Positions 37,632-46,432 of a stretch of DNA of 64,000 bases are shown here, piece by piece (the stretch's first letter is position 1; each line of letters opens with the position of its first letter). The position numbers were made by a program, and so were the translations under genes. This stretch comes from Uliginosibacterium gangwonense DSM 18521 (GTDB lineage: Bacteria; Pseudomonadota; Gammaproteobacteria; Burkholderiales; Rhodocyclaceae). The notes below the pieces were generated by a model. It was not told where the DNA came from and ran no database searches. It was given only the letters and a program-made list of their open reading frames with translations. The stretch is taken from assembly GCF_000373965.1 (NCBI RefSeq), contig NZ_KB892857.1, positions 253,322-317,321 of the forward strand, written 5' to 3'.

Positions 37632-39539
37632 ATGAGCTATCAAGAAACGCCCGAACTCCAAGCCCTGCGTGAGCGCATCCGTGCCAGCACAAAGGATGCC
37701 GTCGTCCTTGAAGAGATGCGTCGCCTGGGCTATTGGCCCAAGGACGAGGCGATCCCCGACAGCCGCGATGCGGCCAGCGAAATCGGCCAAATCATCCAGC
37801 GCGAAGGCGAACTGGTTGGCGAACTGCACAAGATGGCGCAGGATCTGCACCGCCTGAGCGACCCGCAACAAGCCCTGCAAGAGATGCGCAAGCAGCGCAT
37901 GGCCGCAGCCCGTGCCAAGCGTGAGGAAACGCGCCGCCGCCACGCCGAGGAACGCCACCAGCGCGCAGCCGCCTGGCATGCCCAGCGGCAAAAGAGCATT
38001 GCCTGGCTGGGTGAGGAAGTCTCTACTGGCCTGGCTGATGTACGCACCGATGCAGCACGCCTGCACGCCAAGAGCCTGCCGGTGATCGAATCGATTGGTG
38101 AGCTTGCCCGCCTGATGGGGGTGCCACTGGCGGAGCTGCGTTTCCTGGGGTATCAGCGCAGCGTCTCACGCATCAATCACTATCATCGCTTTGGCATCGC
38201 CAAAAAAACTGGCGGTGTACGCGTCATCTCCGCCCCTATGCCACGCATGAAGCGGGCACAATATTGGGTGCTCGACAAGCTGCTGGTGAGCCAGCCCGTG
38301 TCAGCCTCGGCCCACGGTTTTGTGCCCGGTAAATCGATCGTCGACAACGCCCGCGTCCACGCAGGCCATGATGTGGTCATCAACTTCGACCTCAAGGATT
38401 TTTTCCCCTCGATCCACTATCCACGGGTCAAGGGGCTGTTCAGTTCATTCGGATATTCCGATAGCGTAGCAACACTACTGGCCCTGCTGTGCACGGAAGC
38501 GCCGACCGAAACCGTGGAGATGGACGGCCAGCGCTACCATGTGCAAACCGGCCCGCGCTGCCTGCCACAAGGTGCGCCCACCAGCCCGGCGATCACCAAT
38601 CTGCTCTGCCGCAAGCTGGACCGCCGCCTGGAAGGCAGTGCAAAGAAGCTCGGCTTCAGCTACACCCGCTATGCCGACGACATGACCTTCTCTGCCCCGG
38701 CAGAAGCCCGCAGCAAACTGGGGCAGATGCTGTGGTGCGCCAAGCAGATCATTGCCGATGAAGGCTTCATCCTGCACCCGGACAAGCAGCGCGTGATGCA
38801 TGCCGGGCGCCGCCAGGAGGTGACCGGACTGGTCGTCAATGAACGCCCTGCCGTGCCGCGTGAAACGCTGCGCCGCTTCCGCGCCACCTTGTTCCAGGTG
38901 GAAAAGGATGGGCCGGAAGGCAAATCCTGGAATGGCAACGGCAATGTGATTGCTGCACTGGATGGCTATGCCCGCTTCATCTACATGGTGGACGCAGACA
39001 AGGGCGCACCGCTGCTGGCCCGCATTGCCCAACTCAAGGAGCGCTGGAGCGGCGCCCCGGTGCGCAAGGCACCCGGCCTACTGTCCGGCCCGGCTTTCCG
39101 GCGTGCTGCCGGGGAGGGCAAGGCACCCCGCGAAAACTGGTGGACGCCTGCCGAGCAGGCCGCACCCGTAGTCGAAAAGACCGATCAGCAACGTGCTGAA
39201 GACCGGGCCGCCGCCAAAGCCGCCATCCGCCTGCAAAAGGCTGAAGCCCAAGCCACCGCCGCACCCGCCTCCTCAGAGCAGGCAGAGACTGCGCCACCGC
39301 CTGCCAGCCTCGCCCCCGAGGAAGCCGCCAAGGCACGTGCGCTGAGCGCCTCGGACTCCATCCAGATTCTGATCCAGAGCATCGTCATGGTGCTGGCCGG
39401 GCTGGTCACCCACAACTATCTGGTCCTGTTGGGAGCCGTGGTCTGGTTCTTCCTCTCGATGAGCAAGCGGAAACGCTACAACTGGCTGATCTGGGCTGTC
39501 GTCTATATCGCCTGCCGCATCTTGGGCGGCGTGCATTAA
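37632..39539 (+). CDS. Retron-type reverse transcriptase with C-terminal membrane segments
   Basis: A 635-aa protein. Residues 50-125 are charged and probably coiled coil. The RT core (about 175-475) has the retron-specific NARVH (NAxxH, 239-243), FDLKDFF (252-258), LPQGAPTSP (311-319), the catalytic YADD (347-350) and VTGLVVN (397-403). A proline/alanine-rich linker (500-570) leads to two or three hydrophobic segments (about 577-609 and 616-633) flanked by KRKRYN, so the RT may be tethered to the inner membrane. It would reverse-transcribe the adjacent RNA into branched msDNA. No Shine-Dalgarno precedes the ATG at 37632. Ordinary retron RTs are 300-350 aa, so both ends are extended. Confidence 0.92.
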   Translation: MSYQETPELQALRERIRASTKDAVVLEEMRRLGYWPKDEAIPDSRDAASEIGQIIQREGELVGELHKMAQDLHRLSDPQQALQEMRKQRMAAARAKREETRRRHAEERHQRAAAWHAQRQKSIAWLGEEVSTGLADVRTDAARLHAKSLPVIESIGELARLMGVPLAELRFLGYQRSVSRINHYHRFGIAKKTGGVRVISAPMPRMKRAQYWVLDKLLVSQPVSASAHGFVPGKSIVDNARVHAGHDVVINFDLKDFFPSIHYPRVKGLFSSFGYSDSVATLLALLCTEAPTETVEMDGQRYHVQTGPRCLPQGAPTSPAITNLLCRKLDRRLEGSAKKLGFSYTRYADDMTFSAPAEARSKLGQMLWCAKQIIADEGFILHPDKQRVMHAGRRQEVTGLVVNERPAVPRETLRRFRATLFQVEKDGPEGKSWNGNGNVIAALDGYARFIYMVDADKGAPLLARIAQLKERWSGAPVRKAPGLLSGPAFRRAAGEGKAPRENWWTPAEQAAPVVEKTDQQRAEDRAAAKAAIRLQKAEAQATAAPASSEQAETAPPPASLAPEEAAKARALSASDSIQILIQSIVMVLAGLVTHNYLVLLGAVVWFFLSMSKRKRYNWLIWAVVYIACRILGGVH

Positions 39540-39551
39540 TCCATCACAGGG

Positions 39552-39571
39552 GGAGGGCGCATGCGCCCTCC
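39552..39571. terminator. Palindromic hairpin between the converging RT and DUF4197 genes
   Basis: GGAGGGCGC-AT-GCGCCCTCC is a perfect 20-bp palindrome in the 40-bp gap between two convergent stop codons. It probably serves as a shared, T-tract-less terminator. Confidence 0.55.
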
Positions 39572-39579
39572 TGCGCACC

Positions 39580-40263
39580 TCACATCGCCCCGAACACCTT
39601 GCGGGCAATGCTGCCAATCGCCTCGGCGGGGTGGGCGCGAATCTGGCGCTCCTCTTCTCCGATGCGGATATAGAGCGCATCCAGGGCGTGGCGGGTGACG
39701 AAATCCTCGATCCGGGCATCCTCGCTACGTACCAGCCCCAACGCAGCCCCCTGGCTGGCAATGCGGTTATAGCGCTCGGCGAGCTTCACCTTCTGGGTGG
39801 CGCTGCTCACAATGGGCAGGAACTTCTGGGTCAGGGGCTCAATGGTCTTGCTGCGGAAATACTGGGTCACCGAATCATCCCCACCCGTGAGAATGTTCTT
39901 GGCATCCTGTACCGTCATCTGGCGCACGGCATTGATGAGCAAGGGCTTGGCTTCGGCCACCGCCACTTCGGCAGCCCGGTTCATGGCCTGATGCAGATCA
40001 TCCACCGCCTTGCCCTGGCCCATCATGCGCAGCGCGGGCTCCAGCTTCTTGATGGTATCCGGCAGGGGGATGCGGAACTCAGGGTTACCCTGGAAGCCAC
40101 CCTCCACCCCCAGATTTGCCACCGCCGCCCCAGCCCCTTGCTCCAGTGCCTGACGCAAGCCCTTGCTCGCATCCTGGGTGCTGATGGCATCAAGCAGCCC
40201 GGCATGGGCAAACAACGGCAGACAAAACAGGCAACAGGCCAGCAGATGGCGACGTGAAATCAT
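39580..40263 (-). CDS. DUF4197 family secreted protein
   Basis: A 227-aa protein with a Sec signal peptide (MISRRHLLACCLFCLPLFAHA, cleavage near residue 21) and the DUF4197 pattern: GLRQALEQGAGAAVANLG, an FRIPLPDTIKKLEPALRMMGQG block, AAEVAVAEAKPLLINAVRQMTVQDAKNILTGGDDSVTQYFRSKT. It is a periplasmic helical protein of unknown function, common in proteobacteria. Convergent with the retron RT gene; it marks the right edge of the retron module. Confidence 0.9.
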   Translation of the reverse strand: MISRRHLLACCLFCLPLFAHAGLLDAISTQDASKGLRQALEQGAGAAVANLGVEGGFQGNPEFRIPLPDTIKKLEPALRMMGQGKAVDDLHQAMNRAAEVAVAEAKPLLINAVRQMTVQDAKNILTGGDDSVTQYFRSKTIEPLTQKFLPIVSSATQKVKLAERYNRIASQGAALGLVRSEDARIEDFVTRHALDALYIRIGEEERQIRAHPAEAIGSIARKVFGAM

Positions 40264-40709
40264 GGCAAAACCTCATCAAAAATAAACGCTGCCGCAGCAT
40301 ACCGCCTGCGCTGGCATTTGGGTAATCGGCACGCTGGCTGGTGCGCGTGGCCTCCTTGATACTTTAGGCCGCTTTATGCGTCTTCGCACAGTGTGCTATA
40401 CAGCGCCGCATTGGCCTGACAAGATTTGCTAATGAAATGAGCTGCATTTTTCCATGCTCAACATGACAAGCAAATTTTACCTACCCATTGCACATGCAAG
40501 CCAAGCAACCACATTCTCGGCATGGATTCCGGCCTCCATTGCGACAGCGTCTTGCTCCAGGTTTCAGGATTCCCGTCGCCCCCCGGCCCCGAAACGACTA
40601 CAATAGAGTACCTGTCTGCGATTTACCCACCACAAGGATAAAGCGCCTGCCAACCAGCGGTGGCGAGCATTCTTCGCTTGCACAATACCCCTTGCCAGAG
40701 GGTGCCATC
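40264..40709. other. Intergenic region between divergent DUF4197 and DUF4124 genes
   Basis: This 446-bp stretch should hold promoters for both flanking genes. A TACAAT box at 40599-40604 lies about 105 bp before the DUF4124 start, without a clear -35. A longer upstream reading for the DUF4124 gene exists but lacks protein-like composition. I see nothing else. Confidence 0.3.
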
Positions 40710-41192
40710 ATGTTGAAACGCCTGATCCTCTTGCTCTGCGTCTTGCCCCTGCCCGCGATGGCGATCAACAAGTGCATCGACCGGGCGGGCAAGGTCAGTT
40801 ACACCGATGAGAAGTGCCCGGCAGGTGCCCGACTGGCCGATCAGATTCCGGACGCAGCCCAACCAAGCCCGGAAGACGTGCAGAGAGCACTGGATGACGC
40901 GGCCCGGCTACAGAGCGAACAGGCTCGCGCCGAAGCCAGACGCGCCGCCGAGGAGGAAAAGCGTGTGCAGGCCGCACGTGAGGCGGAGCGTGATCGTCGG
41001 CAGCAGGAATTGCTTGAGCTGGAACGTCGCAAGGTTGAAGCGCTGGAGGCACAAACCCACACAGCACCGGTATACGTTGTGCCCCGCCAAAATTATTCAC
41101 CACACCGGCCCATCCCGCACAAGCCAGTCAATGACAAAAAGAAGCGTGAGGACGATGAGCCTCCCGTAAATTTGAAAGTCCCTTTCCGCTAA
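40710..41192 (+). CDS. DUF4124 domain-containing secreted protein
   Basis: A 160-aa protein with a Sec signal peptide (MLKRLILLLCVLPLPAMA) and a short DUF4124 domain, NKCIDRAGKVSYTDEKCPAGA (residues 20-40), whose two cysteines probably form a disulfide. Then comes a highly charged alanine/glutamate/arginine helix (about 55-115) and a basic proline-rich tail. Function unknown. The ATG at 40710 follows GAGGGTG and gives a clean signal peptide. An MFS exporter gene follows 18 bp later on the same strand. Confidence 0.8.
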   Translation: MLKRLILLLCVLPLPAMAINKCIDRAGKVSYTDEKCPAGARLADQIPDAAQPSPEDVQRALDDAARLQSEQARAEARRAAEEEKRVQAAREAERDRRQQELLELERRKVEALEAQTHTAPVYVVPRQNYSPHRPIPHKPVNDKKKREDDEPPVNLKVPFR

Positions 41193-41210
41193 CCCCTCCT
41201 TCCAATCTGA

Positions 41211-42410
41211 ATGAAAACATCCTACCTCGGGCTGGCCATCATCCTGGCCTTGCTCAATGCCATTGGCCCATTTGCCATTGATACCTACCTGCCAGCCTTT
41301 CCGGCCATTGAACGGAGTCTGGACACGACCCCCGTGGCGATGCAACAGTCGCTCACGGCCTACATGCTGCCTTTTTCTTTCATGATGCTCTGGCATGGCG
41401 CCATCTCGGATGCGCTGGGGCGGCGGCGGGTGATCCTGGTCGGCCTGGTGGTATTCCTGCTCGCCTCGCTGCTATGTCTCGTTGCCCCCTCAATCCACAT
41501 GCTCTGGCTGGGGCGGGTGTTGCAGGGCCTCTCCGCCGGAGTAGGGGTGATCGTGGGCCGGGCCATTGTGCGTGATGTGCTCAGTGGCGCCCAGGCGCAG
41601 CGCCTGATGTCACATGTGGCCATGGTGTTCTCGCTGGCCCCGGCGCTGGCCCCGATTCTGGGGGGGCTACTGGCCGACACCTTGGGCTGGCGCTCCATTT
41701 TTGCGCTGCTGGTCATCCTGCCTGCGATCCAGATTTTTGTGGTGTGGCGCTTCCTGCCTGAAACCTTGCCACCAGAAAAGCGCCAATCCCTGCACCCGGC
41801 CTATCTGTTCAAGGCCTACACGGGCATCCTGAGCAACAAGGGTTTCTGGGCGATTTCCTTGGCAATGTCCTTCTTCTTTGGCGCGTTCTTCCAGTATGTG
41901 ATGTCGGCCCCCGCCTTTCTGATCGGTCATCTGCATCTGCAGCCGACTGAATTCGGCTGGCTGTTCATCCCGGTGGTGTGCGGCATGCTGTGCGGCTCCG
42001 GGCTGTCGAGCAAGCTGGCGGGCAAGGTGGCACCACACCGCACGGTTCTGCTAGCCTTTATGGTGGCCGGGCTGGCCTGTGTATGGAACCTGCTGGCCAA
42101 TTTCCTGGGCGCAGATGTCATCGTCACCCGCATTCCGCAAATTGCCCTGTATACCTTTGCCATGAATCTGGCCTTCCCCAGCCTGATGCTGATGGCCTTG
42201 GACATGTACCCCGAGCAGCGCGGCACGGCAGCCAGCTGCCAGGGCTTTATCCACACGCTGATCATGGCCGTCGGGGCGGGGCTGATTGCCCCGCTGCTGT
42301 GGCACAGCACCCTGGCAATGGCCTGGGGCATGGCCGTCATGCTGGCGCTGGCCGGGGGGCTGTATTACGTTCATAATCGCCTGCATCAGCAGGCCAGTGT
42401 ATCGGTCTAG
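41211..42410 (+). CDS. Bcr/CflA-family multidrug efflux MFS transporter
   Basis: A 399-aa inner-membrane antiporter with twelve predicted helices. The start NAIGPFAIDTYLPAFPAIERSL, with the D-x-Y-LPA signature of the Bcr/CflA family, and motif A-like GAISDALGRRRVILVG are clear. Related proteins export bicyclomycin, chloramphenicol or sulfonamides, or dipeptides; the substrate here is unknown. The ribosome-binding site is weak, and it may be read through from the DUF4124 gene. Confidence 0.9.
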   Translation: MKTSYLGLAIILALLNAIGPFAIDTYLPAFPAIERSLDTTPVAMQQSLTAYMLPFSFMMLWHGAISDALGRRRVILVGLVVFLLASLLCLVAPSIHMLWLGRVLQGLSAGVGVIVGRAIVRDVLSGAQAQRLMSHVAMVFSLAPALAPILGGLLADTLGWRSIFALLVILPAIQIFVVWRFLPETLPPEKRQSLHPAYLFKAYTGILSNKGFWAISLAMSFFFGAFFQYVMSAPAFLIGHLHLQPTEFGWLFIPVVCGMLCGSGLSSKLAGKVAPHRTVLLAFMVAGLACVWNLLANFLGADVIVTRIPQIALYTFAMNLAFPSLMLMALDMYPEQRGTAASCQGFIHTLIMAVGAGLIAPLLWHSTLAMAWGMAVMLALAGGLYYVHNRLHQQASVSV

Positions 42411-42431
42411 CACACATGGGAGTCAAATACT

Positions 42432-42706
42432 ATGGAATATCGCAGACTGGGCCGTAGCGGCCTGAAGGTCAGCGCGCTGTCTTTCGGTTCCTGGGTCACC
42501 TATGCCAATCAGCTCGATACCCGCATGGCACGTGAATCATGGCCGCAGCACGCGACCATGGGGTGAATTTTTTCGACAATGCAGAAACCTATGCCGCCGG
42601 GAATTCCGAAACCATCATGGGGCAGGTACTCGCCGAAGTGGCGGACAAACTGGATGCCGAGTTCTGCCAGAAGATTGAAGAAGCCTGTGCACGCTGTGCA
42701 GCATAA
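42432..42706 (+). pseudogene. Aldo/keto reductase remnant (frameshifted and internally deleted)
   Basis: The reading [19 protein letters not shown] from 42432 is the N-terminus of a YghZ/Kv-beta-like aldo/keto reductase. It breaks by a frameshift near 42537; the other frame continues [31 protein letters not shown] with the catalytic-region aspartate and tyrosine, then jumps to a short C-terminal piece ending at 42706. About 90 of the roughly 330 expected codons remain. The catalytic lysine and most of the barrel are absent, so the gene is dead. Confidence 0.9.
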
Positions 42707-42740
42707 AGCGGGCTTCATCCTCTATGCATAAGGATGAAAT

Positions 42741-43340
42741 ATGAAAGAGATGAAAAAACTCGTCATGGCCTCAAACAATGTGGGCAAGCTGCGCGAATTC
42801 CAGGCGCTGCTCGCTCCATTGGGCTGGGAGGTGATTCCGCAATCCGAGCTGGGCGTGGGCGAAGCCGAAGAACCCCATTGCACCTTTGTGGAAAACGCGC
42901 TGGCCAAGGCCCGCCATGCCGCACAGGCCACCGGACTCCCCGCCCTGGCCGATGACTCCGGCATCTGCATCCACGCCCTGGGGGGTGCCCCCGGCGTGCA
43001 GTCTGCCCGCTTTGCCGGGGAACCCAAATCGGACGAGAACAACAACGCCCTGTTGCTGGAAAAACTCCAGGACGCCACAGACCGCAGCGCCCATTATGTG
43101 TGTGTGCTGGTGATGGTGCACAGTGCCGACGACCCGCAACCCCTGATTGCAGAAGGCGAGTGGCATGGCGAGATTCTGCGTGAGCCACGCGGCAGCGGCG
43201 GCTTTGGCTACGATCCGTTGTTCTGGCTGGCCGATCTGGGGCAAAGCGCAGCGGAAATCCCTGCCCAGCTCAAAAACACCCTGAGTCATCGCGGCGCTGC
43301 CTGCCGACACCTGTTGGAACGACTGAAAGCCCAGGCCTGA
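42741..43340 (+). CDS. rdgB: Non-canonical purine NTP pyrophosphatase (RdgB/HAM1)
   Basis: A 199-aa enzyme that hydrolyses ITP, dITP and XTP to monophosphates and so keeps deaminated purines out of nucleic acids. It shows ASNNVGKLREF, the metal-binding region FVENALAKARHAA...LPALADDSGICIHALGGAPGVQSARFAG and GSGGFGYDPLF. Start at 42741, with AGGA 7 bp upstream. It ends at a strong intrinsic terminator. Confidence 0.96.
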   Translation: MKEMKKLVMASNNVGKLREFQALLAPLGWEVIPQSELGVGEAEEPHCTFVENALAKARHAAQATGLPALADDSGICIHALGGAPGVQSARFAGEPKSDENNNALLLEKLQDATDRSAHYVCVLVMVHSADDPQPLIAEGEWHGEILREPRGSGGFGYDPLFWLADLGQSAAEIPAQLKNTLSHRGAACRHLLERLKAQA

Positions 43341-43353
43341 CGCACATTGGCAT

Positions 43354-43386
43354 AAAAAAAACCGGCCTTTACAGGCCGGTTTTTTC
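43354..43386. terminator. Bidirectional intrinsic terminator
   Basis: ACCGGCCT, loop TTAC, AGGCCGGT (43361-43380) is flanked by seven A on the left and six T on the right. It terminates rdgB on the plus strand and the convergent MFS gene on the minus strand. Confidence 0.93.
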
Positions 43387-43403
43387 TGCATGCTACAGGA
43401 CAA

Positions 43404-44687
43404 TCAACGCAGTGCAAGTCCGCTTGCCGCGCAGCGCCCGGTTTCGGCGAGGTTACGCAGATACAGGGCGACCACCATGGCAATGGTCAGCAGCGCCAGC
43501 GCCAGTTCCACCACGGCCGCCCAGCCGCCATGTTGCCAGAACCAGCCACCGCTGGAGCCGACGAAGCTGGAGCCAAGGTAGTACGCCAGCAGGTAGAGGG
43601 AGGTTGCGTGCCCCTTGTTGGATTCGGCCATGCGCCCCACCCAACTGCTTGCCACGGCATGGGTGCCGAAGAAGCCGCCGGTAAGGATCACGATGCCGCA
43701 GATCACGCCGGGCAAGGATTGCATCAGCGTCAAACCCACCCCGAGTGCGATGGTGGCCGTGCCCCCCACCAGCACAGGCGCCTGCCCGAAGCGGTCGACC
43801 AGATTGCCAGCCAGCGAGGAGGCCGCCGAACCAAACAGATAAGCGGTGAAGATCAGGCCGATCTGCGAAGGGGTCAGCCCAAACTGCGGAGTCATCAGGC
43901 GGAAGCCCACGTAGTTGAAGATCGTGACGAATACGCCCATGGTGAGAAAACCCATCATGAACAGGAAGGGCAGGCCGGGGTGGGTCAGATGCGCGCGCCA
44001 TGTGCGCACGTGATGGGCCAGTTCAAAGCCTTTGCGGCGGACAAAGTTGCGCGAGGTGGGCAGGAGCAGCACAAAACCGGTGGCGGCAAGCAGATTGACC
44101 ACACTCAGGCTCACCAGGGCAGCACGCCAGGAGAAGTAATCAGCAATGAAGCTGGTGCCGATCCGCCCGACCATGCCGCCAATGGCGGTGCCACCCACAT
44201 ACAGGCCAATGGCGGAGCCCAGGCCGCGTGGGTGGATTTCTTCGGCCAGATAGGCGATAGCCACAGCCGGAATACCGCCCAGGCTCAGCCCGACCAGGGT
44301 CCGCAGGGCAAGCAGGGTGTGCCAACCCGGCAAGATGGCGGCAAGCAGGCTGAACAAGGAGGCCAGTGCCATGGAACCGAACATCAGCCAGCGGCGGTCC
44401 AGCCCTTCGGAGATGGCCCCCGCACACAGGATGGAGATCGCCAGACACCCCGTCGACAGCGAAAGGGCCAGCGAACTTTGTGCCGGGCTGATGCCAAACT
44501 CATGCGCCAGCAAAGGCAACAAGGGCTGCACACAGTACAGGAGGGTGAAAGTGACAAACCCGGCCAGGAACAGCGCAAGGCTGACACGGCGGTAGGCGGG
44601 GCTTCCGGGTTCGATCCATACCGGGATGGCGGCGTCGGATTCAGAACTGTGCCCGCTTATGGCGGGCGTGGTTTTAAGGGGGTTCAT
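43404..44687 (-). CDS. MFS transporter, YnfM-like
   Basis: A 427-aa twelve-helix transporter. The N-terminal part LALFLAGFVTFTLLYCVQPLLPLLAHEFGISPAQSSLALS is typical of the YnfM/arabinose-efflux-like group of drug or metabolite exporters. It is divergent from a LysR regulator, the same pairing as E. coli ynfL-ynfM. The regulator probably controls it. Substrate unknown. Confidence 0.88.
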   Translation of the reverse strand: MNPLKTTPAISGHSSESDAAIPVWIEPGSPAYRRVSLALFLAGFVTFTLLYCVQPLLPLLAHEFGISPAQSSLALSLSTGCLAISILCAGAISEGLDRRWLMFGSMALASLFSLLAAILPGWHTLLALRTLVGLSLGGIPAVAIAYLAEEIHPRGLGSAIGLYVGGTAIGGMVGRIGTSFIADYFSWRAALVSLSVVNLLAATGFVLLLPTSRNFVRRKGFELAHHVRTWRAHLTHPGLPFLFMMGFLTMGVFVTIFNYVGFRLMTPQFGLTPSQIGLIFTAYLFGSAASSLAGNLVDRFGQAPVLVGGTATIALGVGLTLMQSLPGVICGIVILTGGFFGTHAVASSWVGRMAESNKGHATSLYLLAYYLGSSFVGSSGGWFWQHGGWAAVVELALALLTIAMVVALYLRNLAETGRCAASGLALR

Positions 44688-44767
44688 ACAACGGTGCTTC
44701 AGGTAACTGATTTGAGGGCTTCAGTATCCTGTTGCAAAAGCTATCCGTCCAATATATTTTAAAGGCA

Positions 44768-44788
44768 ATCTCAATACGTTTTACAGAT
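44768..44788. promoter_or_regulatory. Possible LysR-type regulator binding site
   Basis: ATCT-N13-AGAT is an interrupted inverted repeat in the 115-bp region between the divergent MFS and LysR genes, 15 bp before the LysR start. It is close to, but not exactly, the T-N11-A pattern of LysR sites. Confidence 0.35.
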
Positions 44789-44802
44789 ACCATATAAAAA
44801 TC

Positions 44803-45705
44803 ATGGAACTACGCCATCTGCGCTATTTTGAAGCGGTTGCCACTGAGCGGAATTTCACCCGCGCAGCCGCCAAGCTGGGTATTGGGCAGCCGCCTTTATC
44901 CCAGCAAATCAAGGACCTGGAGTACGAGCTGGGCACCGCTCTGTTCCTGCGCACCCCGCACGGAGTGGAACTGACAGAAGCAGGCACGGCCTTTCTGGCC
45001 GAAGCCCGACTGGTACTGAGCGGGGCGGCACGTGCCAAGGCCACTGCGCAACGTGCGGCACGTGGCGAGATTGGGCAACTGCGGGTCGGCTTCACCAGTT
45101 CGGCGGCCTTCAACCATGTGGTGCCGACCATGATCCGGAACTTCCGCCGCGCCTATCCACAGGTCCATCTGACCCTGGAAGAAGCCAATACGCGACGGCT
45201 GCTGGCGGGGCTGGAAGATGGCAGCCTGGATGCGGTCTTCGTCCGCCCCGGCCCTGTCGCGCCCCCCAAGCTCCAGCTCCTGCGTTTTCCCGATGAAGCG
45301 ATGAAGATCGTATTGCCCACCAGTCATCGGCTGGCCGGAGAAAAAAGCCTGCCACTGGATGCCCTGGCAGGGGAGCCGTTTGTGATCTTTCCCCATCTGG
45401 CCGGGCAAAGCCTGTTTGAAGAGATCGTCAATGCCTGCCGACAGGTGGGCTTCACGCCGATCTTGCGCCAAGAGGCGCCGCAGATATCATCAGTGGTGAA
45501 TCTGGTGGCTGCCGAAATGGGGGTTTCCATCGTGCCTGCGGCCATCAGTCAGGTACAGATCGAGGGTGTATGCTATGTAGATATAGAGGGTCACGCCCCC
45601 CTGGCGCGCCTGGCGCTGGCGACGCGGGAGGGGGAGCCTGCGGTGATCGTGGGCAATTTCCTGCGTCTGGCCACGCCTGAAACCCAGGATAGTCATAAGG
45701 CATAA
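44803..45705 (+). CDS. LysR-family transcriptional regulator
   Basis: A 300-aa regulator with the N-terminal winged helix MELRHLRYFEAVATERNFTRAAAKLGIGQPPLSQQIKDLE and a periplasmic-binding-protein-like effector domain from about residue 90. It is divergently arranged with a YnfM-like exporter and is likely its activator. The effector is unknown. Related to YnfL and BenM/CatR-like members by sequence style. Confidence 0.93.
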   Translation: MELRHLRYFEAVATERNFTRAAAKLGIGQPPLSQQIKDLEYELGTALFLRTPHGVELTEAGTAFLAEARLVLSGAARAKATAQRAARGEIGQLRVGFTSSAAFNHVVPTMIRNFRRAYPQVHLTLEEANTRRLLAGLEDGSLDAVFVRPGPVAPPKLQLLRFPDEAMKIVLPTSHRLAGEKSLPLDALAGEPFVIFPHLAGQSLFEEIVNACRQVGFTPILRQEAPQISSVVNLVAAEMGVSIVPAAISQVQIEGVCYVDIEGHAPLARLALATREGEPAVIVGNFLRLATPETQDSHKA

Positions 45706-45766
45706 GCATTAACCCCGGCTTAAGGCGAGGTCGCCAGATGCGGCAACATAGGCTATCGTTCTACAA

Positions 45767-46432
45767 ATGAAAATCCTGCTGATTGAAGACGATTTGCAAC
45801 TGGGCAAGGCTGTTGCCCGTGCATTGGAACAAAGCGGCTTTGAAATCTGCTGGGTGCGGATGGTCAAAGACGCCCTGACCCAGATGGCGCAGCCGAACTT
45901 TGCCGTCATCCTGCTTGATCTGGGCCTGCCCGATGGCTCGGGCCTGGATTGTCTGCAACAATTGCGCACCACGGGCGACACCACCCCCGTGCTGGTGCTG
46001 ACTGCCCGTGATGCGCTGGAGGACAAGGTCGTGGTGCTGGACGCCGGGGCGGACGACTATCTGGTCAAACCCTTTGCGGTGCCGGAATTGGTCTCCCGCA
46101 TCCGTGCGCTGGTGCGCCGTAGCGCGGGTTACGCCAGCCAGGTCTGGCAGGCAGGCCCCTTGAGCCTGGACCCAGTGGGCCAGCGCGTCAGCATGGACGG
46201 GCAGCCGATCAGCCTCTCCCCCCGTGAATTCGTGATCCTCACCGAACTGGTGCGCAACGCCGGTCAGGTGGTACGCAAGCGCCAACTCGAAAGTGCCTTC
46301 TTCGGCCAAGGCGATGGCGCAGACAGCAATGCACTGGAAGTCCATATCCACCACCTGCGGCGCAAACTGGGCACCGATCTGATCCAGACCGTGCGTGGCG
46401 TGGGCTACATGCTCAATCGCAGCAACTCATGA
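45767..46432 (+). CDS. Response regulator, OmpR/PhoB family (QseB/TctD-like)
   Basis: A 221-aa two-domain regulator. The receiver (1-115) has the acidic pair E7-D8-D9, the phosphorylated D51 in LLDLGLPDGSG and K101 in YLVKPF. The winged-helix DNA-binding domain (about 125-218) ends with LEVHIHHLRRKLGTDLIQTVRGVGYML. Its stop codon overlaps the sensor kinase start (ATGA). The target genes are unknown. Confidence 0.95.
   Translation: MKILLIEDDLQLGKAVARALEQSGFEICWVRMVKDALTQMAQPNFAVILLDLGLPDGSGLDCLQQLRTTGDTTPVLVLTARDALEDKVVVLDAGADDYLVKPFAVPELVSRIRALVRRSAGYASQVWQAGPLSLDPVGQRVSMDGQPISLSPREFVILTELVRNAGQVVRKRQLESAFFGQGDGADSNALEVHIHHLRRKLGTDLIQTVRGVGYMLNRSNS

Noticed and set aside
43530..44762. 410-codon plus-strand open reading opposite the YnfM-like transporter
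   Set aside because: Antisense shadow; composition rich in G, Q, H and E with no membrane or domain pattern.
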